From assembly GCF_030700245.1 (NCBI RefSeq), contig NZ_JAUYZI010000025.1:1-64000 (forward strand): a stretch of 64,000 nt of DNA, given 5' to 3'. Below, piece by piece: positions 59,350 to 64,000 of the stretch. How positions within the stretch are numbered: the first letter of the stretch is position 1; each line of letters begins with the position of its first letter. The position numbers and the translations under genes were made by a program. The DNA is from Methylobacterium amylolyticum. GTDB taxonomy: Bacteria; Pseudomonadota; Alphaproteobacteria; Rhizobiales; Beijerinckiaceae. A model generated the notes under the pieces. That model did no database searches, had not been told where the DNA came from, and saw nothing but the letters and a program-made list of their open reading frames with translations.

Positions 59350-60570
59350 GTGCCGCGCGCCCTCCTCATCGTGCTCGATTCGGTGGGCATCGGCGGGGCC
59401 CCGGACGCGGGCGCCTACGGGGACGCGGGCGCCGACACGCTCGGCCACATCGCCGAGGCCTGCGCCGAGGGCCGCGGCGACCGGCCGGGCCTGCGCGCCG
59501 GCCCGCTGCGGCTGCCGCATCTCTCCGGTCTCGGCCTCGGGCTGGCCTGCGCGGGGGCGACGGGCCGGGTGCCGCCGGGCCTCGAACAGCGGGGCGAACC
59601 GCGCGCCGCCTACGGCCACGCGGTCGAGCGGGCGGCGGGCAAGGACACCCCGTCCGGCCACTGGGAGATCGCCGGCCTCGCCCTGACCGAGCCCTGGGGC
59701 CACTTCCCCGACGCGCGGCCCTGCTTCCCGTCCGAGCTGACGGCGGCGCTGATCGCGCGGGGCGGCCTGCCAGGGATCCTCGGCGACCGCCACGCCGCGG
59801 GCGTCGCGCTGATCGACGCACTCGGCGCCGAGCACGTCCGGACGGGCAAGCCGATCTGCTACACCTCCGCCGACAGCGTGTTCCAGATCGCCGTCCACGA
59901 GGACGTCTTCGGGCTCGACCGGCTCACCGACCTGTGCCGGATCGCCCGGGAGCTGTGCGACCCCTACCGGGTCTGCCGCGTCATCGCCCGCCCCTTCGTC
60001 GGCTCCGCGGAAACGGGCTTCCGGCGCACGGCCAACCGCAGGGATTTCGCCGTGCCGCCTCCGGGGCCGACGCTTCTCGACCGGGCCGGGGCGGCGGGCC
60101 GGGCGACCGTCAGCGTCGGCAAGATCGGCGACATCTTCGCCCACCGCGCCACCGGCCGCGAGATCAAGCCCGGCGGCAACGCGGCCTGCCTCGACGCCGC
60201 GCTCGAGGCCATGGCGGACCTCCCGGACGGCGGCCTCGTCTTCGTCAACCTCGTCGATTTCGACACCGAGCACGGCCACCGCAGGGACGTGCCGGGCTAC
60301 GCGGCCGAGCTGGAGGCGTTCGACGCCCGCGTGCCCGGGATCCTGTCGGCCCTGAGTCCGGGCGACCTCGCGGTGATCACTGCCGATCACGGCAACGATC
60401 CGACCTGGGCCGGCACCGACCACACCCGCGAGCAGGTCCCGATCCTGGCCTTCGGGCCGGGCCTCGCCCCCGGCGGGATCGGCCGCCGCGACACGTTCGC
60501 CGACATCGGCGCCACGCTCGCCCGCCACCTCGGCCTGACCTGGGACGGGGCCGGGCATCCGTTCCTGTAG
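59350..60570 (+). CDS. deoB: phosphopentomutase
   Basis: A 406-residue metalloenzyme converting (deoxy)ribose-1-phosphate to the 5-phosphate. It begins PRALLIVLDSVGIGGAPDAG with the metal-binding Asp, has GKDTPSGHWEIAG with the catalytic Thr region, and metal ligands in VNLVDFDTEHGHRRD and AVITADHGNDPTWAGTDHTR. The start GTG is 3 bases after the yejF stop. Full length. The following DUF1192 and LRR-kinase genes are close behind, so all may share a transcript. Confidence 0.94.
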   Translation: MPRALLIVLDSVGIGGAPDAGAYGDAGADTLGHIAEACAEGRGDRPGLRAGPLRLPHLSGLGLGLACAGATGRVPPGLEQRGEPRAAYGHAVERAAGKDTPSGHWEIAGLALTEPWGHFPDARPCFPSELTAALIARGGLPGILGDRHAAGVALIDALGAEHVRTGKPICYTSADSVFQIAVHEDVFGLDRLTDLCRIARELCDPYRVCRVIARPFVGSAETGFRRTANRRDFAVPPPGPTLLDRAGAAGRATVSVGKIGDIFAHRATGREIKPGGNAACLDAALEAMADLPDGGLVFVNLVDFDTEHGHRRDVPGYAAELEAFDARVPGILSALSPGDLAVITADHGNDPTWAGTDHTREQVPILAFGPGLAPGGIGRRDTFADIGATLARHLGLTWDGAGHPFL

Positions 60571-60587
60571 GGAGGCCGTCGAAAGCG

Positions 60588-60779
60588 ATGCGGGACGAGG
60601 ACGACCGGCCGCGCAAGCGCGTGGCCCACGAGATCGGGCAGCCGCTCGACACGCTGTCGCTCGCCGACCTCGACGAGCGGGTGGCGCTGCTGCGCGCCGA
60701 GATCGCCCGGATCGAGGCGGCCCGGGCCGCCAAGCAGGCCGCCCAGGGCGCGGCCGACGCGTTCTTCAAGCGGGGCTGA
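60588..60779 (+). CDS. DUF1192-family small protein
   Basis: A 63-residue protein from ATG 60588 with the DUF1192 pattern IGQPLDTLSLADLDERVALL followed by RAEIARIEAARAAKQAAQGA and the conserved end ADAFFKRG. Predicted coiled coil. Common in Rhizobiales, function unknown. GGGAGG lies 14 bases upstream. Confidence 0.85.
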   Translation: MRDEDDRPRKRVAHEIGQPLDTLSLADLDERVALLRAEIARIEAARAAKQAAQGAADAFFKRG

Positions 60780-60781
60780 GC

Positions 60782-62110
60782 GTGGACCGCGACGAGACCC
60801 TGCGCGCCCTGCGGCGCGGCGACCTCGCGGGCGCCCGGGAAATCCGCCTGCCCGCAGGCCTCACCGCCTTCCCGGACGAGGTGTTCGGGCTCGCCGACAC
60901 GCTGGAGGTGCTCGACCTCGGCGTCGGGCGCTTCGCCCTGCCGGACGACCTCGGCCGGCTCAAGCGCCTGCGGGTGCTGTTCTGCTCCGGCAACCCGTTC
61001 GAGCGCCTGCCCCCGGCGCTCGGCGGCTGCCCGGCGCTCAGCCAGATCGGCTTCCGCGGCTGCGGCATCCGCGAGGTGCCCGCCGAGTCCCTGCCGCCGC
61101 TGCTGCGCTGGGCGACGCTCACCGACAACCGGATCGAGACCCTGCCCGCCGCGCTCGGCGAGCGGCCGGCGCTCCGGAAGCTGATGCTCGCCGGCAACCG
61201 GCTCGCGGCCCTGCCGGACAGCCTCGCGGGGGCGGAGAACCTGGAGCTGATCCGGCTGGCCTGCAACCGCCTCGACGCGCTGCCGCCGTGGCTGACCCGC
61301 CTGCCCCGCCTCGCCTGGGTCGCCTATGCCGGCAACCCTGCCGAGCCCAAGTCGCAGACCAAGTCGCAGCCCGAGGCGGAGCCCGCGACGGAGGCTGCCG
61401 CCCCGCGCGTCCCCCGCTCGGCGGTGGAGATCGGCCCGCTCCTCGGCGAGGGCGCCTCGGGCCGGGTGCACCGGGCCCTGTGGCGCGGGCCGGAGGGCGA
61501 CCGGGACGTGGCGCTCAAGCTGTTCAAGGGCGCGATGACCAGCGACGGGCTGCCCGAGCGGGAGATGGAGGCCTGCCTCGCCGCCGGCACGCATCCCGGC
61601 CTCACCGGCGCGCTGGGCCGGCTCGACGGCGGCCCGGACGGGGCGCCGGGGCTGCTGCTGCGGCTGATGCCGCCGGACTGGCCGGTGCTCGCCGGGCCGC
61701 CGAGCCTCGCGAGTTGCAGCCGCGACGTCTACGCCGCCGATCTGGCGCTCGAACCGGCGGTGGCCCTGCGCCTCGCGCGGGGTATCGCCGCCGCGGTCAC
61801 CCACCTGCACGGCCGCCGGCTGCTCCACGGCGACGTCTACGCCCACAACATCCTGTGGGACGCCGCCGCGGGCGCGGCCGTGCTCGGCGATTTCGGCGCC
61901 GCCTCGGCGCTCCCCGCGGGTGCCGCGGGCGAGGCGCTGGCGCGGGTGGAGACGCGCGCCTTCGGCATCCTGCTCGGCGAGCTGCTGGACCGCTGCGCCG
62001 ACGGCCTCGACGGCCTGCGCGCCCTGGAGCGGGCCTGCACCGGGCCCGATCCGGCCGCCAGGCCGCCGATGGCCGAGGTTGTGGACACCCTCGACCGCGC
62101 CGGTGGGTAG
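60782..62110 (+). CDS. leucine-rich repeat protein fused to a protein-kinase-like domain
   Basis: A 442-residue protein from GTG 60782, two bases after the DUF1192 stop. Residues 40-195 are leucine-rich repeats (LEVLDLGVGRFALPDDLGRL, LRKLMLAGNRLAALPDSLAG). A short linker with KSQTKSQPEAEP follows, then a kinase-like domain: Gly loop LLGEGASGRVHRALW, Lys in VALKLFKGAM, catalytic loop LLHGDVYAHNILWD and metal site VLGDFGAASALP. The HRD motif is HGD, as in some bacterial kinases, but all core residues are present. Could be an active kinase with LRR ligand sensing, or a pseudokinase. Confidence 0.82.
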   Translation: MDRDETLRALRRGDLAGAREIRLPAGLTAFPDEVFGLADTLEVLDLGVGRFALPDDLGRLKRLRVLFCSGNPFERLPPALGGCPALSQIGFRGCGIREVPAESLPPLLRWATLTDNRIETLPAALGERPALRKLMLAGNRLAALPDSLAGAENLELIRLACNRLDALPPWLTRLPRLAWVAYAGNPAEPKSQTKSQPEAEPATEAAAPRVPRSAVEIGPLLGEGASGRVHRALWRGPEGDRDVALKLFKGAMTSDGLPEREMEACLAAGTHPGLTGALGRLDGGPDGAPGLLLRLMPPDWPVLAGPPSLASCSRDVYAADLALEPAVALRLARGIAAAVTHLHGRRLLHGDVYAHNILWDAAAGAAVLGDFGAASALPAGAAGEALARVETRAFGILLGELLDRCADGLDGLRALERACTGPDPAARPPMAEVVDTLDRAGG

Positions 62111-62115
62111 CGCGT

Positions 62116-62967
62116 CTACCGGATCGCGGACGGGTCGATCGCCGGCAGCTCGCCCGGCGGCAGGCCGGCGGCCGTCTGGGCCTGCGCGCCGCCGACCCCG
62201 CGGGCGCGGTTGGCGAGCGCGACGGTGAGCCGTTCGGCCGTCTCGGGCTGCATCACCGCCAGGATCTCGGCCATCTTGCGCGGGTTCATCGCCACCACGA
62301 GCGGCACCAGCACGTCGTGGCCGAGCCGGTCGAACACCCGCGCGGCCTCCTTCGGCTTCATGGTCTCGTACATCGTGACGATGCTCTTCAGCCCGTCCCG
62401 CTGCGCGGCCTCCTTGGCCTTGGCCGCGGCGTCGACCTTGTCCTCGGCCTGCTTCAGGTCGCCGAGACCGGTCTCCAGCTTGCGCTCGGCATCGTTCAGC
62501 ATCTTCTCGCGCAGGTCGAGTTCGTCGCTGCGCTGCCTGAGCGCATCGCGTCGGGCGCCGAGCTTCTCCAGCAGGGCCCGCTCGGCCGGGGAGACCGGGT
62601 CCGGCAGGGCGGGCTGCGCCTGGGGCGGCTCCGGCGGCCGCTCCGGCGGCTTGGCGCCCTCCTTCGGCGACTCCTTGGCCGCGACCGAGCCGGTCGTGGC
62701 CGGGTCCGGAATCTCGTAGCCGGTGCGGGCCTTGGCCAGCGCCCGGCCGAAATCCGGCAGGTTGCCGTCGATCGGCAGGCCGGTCTGGCTCAGGGTCAGG
62801 ACCTTCAGCAGCAGCAGCCCGCCCGCCGACAGGGCCACGGCGTCCATCAGGCGCAGCTTCAGTGGCCGGGCGGGCTTCAGGCGCGAGCGGCGCAGCGCCG
62901 ATCCGGCGCGGGGCGCCGCCGGCCGGGCCGGGGGCGCGGGCGGCTTAGGGGCTGGAACGCCGGTCAC
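62116..62967 (-). CDS. MotE-like flagellar motor protein
   Basis: A 283-residue protein from GTG 62967, overlapping the DUF6468 stop by four bases. One membrane helix (LMDAVALSAGGLLLLKVLTL at about residues 40-59) follows a basic N-terminus; a Pro-rich linker, a coiled coil (RRDALRQRSDELDLREKMLN) and the conserved MotE C-terminus YETMKPKEAARVFDRLGHDV, VALNPRKMAEIL-type (VAMNPRKMAEILAVM) follow. MotE is a periplasmic chaperone for MotC in Rhizobiales flagellar motors. Neighbour of fliM supports the call. Confidence 0.82.
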   Translation of the reverse strand: MTGVPAPKPPAPPARPAAPRAGSALRRSRLKPARPLKLRLMDAVALSAGGLLLLKVLTLSQTGLPIDGNLPDFGRALAKARTGYEIPDPATTGSVAAKESPKEGAKPPERPPEPPQAQPALPDPVSPAERALLEKLGARRDALRQRSDELDLREKMLNDAERKLETGLGDLKQAEDKVDAAAKAKEAAQRDGLKSIVTMYETMKPKEAARVFDRLGHDVLVPLVVAMNPRKMAEILAVMQPETAERLTVALANRARGVGGAQAQTAAGLPPGELPAIDPSAIR

Positions 62968-63488
62968 GCCGCGCGCGCCCGCACGCGCGCCAGGGCACGC
63001 TCGGTCATCGCCAGGGCGGCGGCGGCGGCGGCGCCGAGGCGCTCGCCGTTCGGGCTCTCGGGCTCGGGCGGCGGCTCGGGGCGCCGCGGCGGCGCCGGAG
63101 GCTCGACCCGGGCCGCGTGCGCCTGCGCGGGGGCGCCCTGCGGCGGCTGGGCGCGCGCGCCCTGCATCTGCGCGACGATGGCGCCGACGCGGGCGATCAC
63201 GCCCTCCCCGGCCTCGACCTGCGCGGCGAGCTCGGCGGCGCGGACGCCCGCCGTCTCGATGCGCGCGTTGAGGGTGCGGTCGCACTCGTCGATCGCCGCG
63301 CGCAGGCCGGCGATCGCCCGCTCCGCGGTGCCGGTGGCGACCATCAGGTCGCCGATCGTCCCGCGCAGGGCCGCCTCGTCGCCCTTGAGCTGGCCGATCC
63401 GGCGCGACAGGCGCACCGAGCTGACGATCGTCGCCGCCAGCAGCACCGCCACCAGCAGGTCGGCGAAGAGGGTGACGAACAGAGACAT
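62964..63488 (-). CDS. DUF6468 flagellar-cluster protein
   Basis: A 174-residue protein beginning MSLFVTLFADLLVAVLLAAT, a single N-terminal membrane helix, then SSVRLSRRIGQLKGDEAALR and a coiled coil (ERAIAGLRAAIDECDRTLNA), with a Pro-rich C-terminal half. DUF6468 proteins sit between fliM and motE in alphaproteobacterial flagellar loci and have no assigned function. It ends with a GTGA overlap to the MotE-like gene. Confidence 0.8.
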   Translation of the reverse strand: MSLFVTLFADLLVAVLLAATIVSSVRLSRRIGQLKGDEAALRGTIGDLMVATGTAERAIAGLRAAIDECDRTLNARIETAGVRAAELAAQVEAGEGVIARVGAIVAQMQGARAQPPQGAPAQAHAARVEPPAPPRRPEPPPEPESPNGERLGAAAAAALAMTERALARVRARAA

Positions 63489-63490
63489 GG

Positions 63491-64000
63491 CTACCCGTCC
63501 GACCGGTTGTTCAGGGCGGCCTCGTAGGCCTGGAGCGTCGTGCGGGAGCGGCGCAGCGGCCGCGTCACCTGCACCGCGATGTTGCCGTCGACCCGGCCGA
63601 TCCGCCCCTGGGTCAGCGCCCAGTCGCCGCAGCGCACGGTGACGAGGTCGGTGGGCTTGGCGTCGAACATCAGCGTGTCGCCGACCTTGAGGCGCATGAC
63701 GCGCTTCAGCGGCAGCATCATCTCGTGCAGCACCGCCTGCATGGTGAGGTCGGCCTGCCAGATCTCGGTGGCGAGGTGGCCCTCCCAGATCTGATCGCGC
63801 CCGAGCTTCTCGCCCATGAAGCTCTGGGTGAGCAGCTCGCGGATCGGCTCGATCGTGGCGTAGGGGAACAGGATCTGGAGGAGGCCGCCGCGGCCGTCGA
63901 CGTCCAGGCGCAGGCTGATCAGGATCGCCGCGTTGCCGGGCCGCGTGATCGTCGCGAAGCGCGGGTTGGTCTCGATCCGGTCGATGCCGAAGGTGACCGG
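63491..64000 (-). CDS. fliM: flagellar motor switch protein FliM, C-terminal part
   Basis: The frame runs open to the window edge with PVTFGIDRIETNPRFATITR, PGNAAILISLRLDVDGRGGL, FMGEKLGRDQIWEGHLATEI and the C-terminal SpoA-type domain MRLKVGDTLMFDAKPTDLVT, VRCGDWALTQGRIGRVDGNI. These are FliM C-terminal signatures (motor switch, C-ring). The last 170 residues are here; the N-terminus with the CheY-binding region is off the right edge. The stop is followed 2 bases later by the DUF6468 ATG. Confidence 0.92.
   Translation of the reverse strand, partial: PVTFGIDRIETNPRFATITRPGNAAILISLRLDVDGRGGLLQILFPYATIEPIRELLTQSFMGEKLGRDQIWEGHLATEIWQADLTMQAVLHEMMLPLKRVMRLKVGDTLMFDAKPTDLVTVRCGDWALTQGRIGRVDGNIAVQVTRPLRRSRTTLQAYEAALNNRSDG

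Noticed and set aside
57661..60558. 965-codon minus-strand frame
   Set aside because: Antisense to yejF and deoB, both complete and well conserved.

Overview
The window is about 64 kb of very GC-rich alphaproteobacterial chromosome. Its gene families (ATP12 chaperone next to an RluC-type pseudouridine synthase, DUF1192, DUF3775, DUF6468 and MotE beside fliM, ubiE-ubiB, Zur-type zinc genes, App1-like phosphatase) point to Rhizobiales, most likely Methylobacterium or a close relative. This assignment is an inference from gene content and base composition; no rRNA is present.

Left end (1-6945) is a decayed prophage at a tRNA-Lys(CTT) gene. A tyrosine integrase faces the tRNA 3' end. Behind it, on the minus strand, lie late-gene remnants: a collagen-like tail piece, a small secreted tail-type protein, an in-frame chimera of a collagen-like protein with what looks like a portal-protein C-terminus, the front of a scaffold-like protein and the middle of a major capsid protein. 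Further left are two small plus-strand phage-type genes and a KilA-N antirepressor-type gene cut off by an ISAs1-family insertion sequence that runs off the window edge.

6946-29173 is mostly core metabolism: leuA behind a leucine leader peptide and attenuator hairpin, leuB, ubiE-ubiB, divergent bioF/bioA, a receiver-only response regulator, a MarR regulator, a zinc divergon (COG0523 GTPase and a ZnuD-like TonB receptor sharing two Zur-like boxes), RluC-HAD-ATP12, glutathione peroxidase and an omega-aminotransferase.

29174-47080 is mixed: an AT-rich intergenic island, a secreted beta-barrel-type small protein, a frameshifted cupin/AraC regulator beside an MFS exporter, a CNNM/CBS transporter, an App1-like phosphatase, a candidate PhaR operator ahead of a small gene, priA, a Phd/PIN toxin-antitoxin pair, the thioredoxin-TPR / Lon-substrate-domain / Trm112 operon and a glutathionyl-hydroquinone reductase.

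47081-62110 holds a WcbI-like/discoidin-like protein, a lytic transglycosylase, a tightly packed minus-strand set (spore-photolyase-like radical SAM, 2H phosphoesterase, PAP2 phosphatase), an orphan AlgX/AlgJ-like protein, a CoA-transferase, a YejF-type ABC ATPase, deoB, DUF1192 and a leucine-rich-repeat/protein-kinase fusion. 62116-64000 enters a flagellar cluster (MotE-like, DUF6468, fliM) that continues past the right edge.

No CRISPR array, rRNA or unmistakable new defence system was found. The observations most worth following are the prophage deletion chimera, the radical SAM-2H-PAP2 cassette, the LRR-kinase fusion and several cis-regulatory palindromes.
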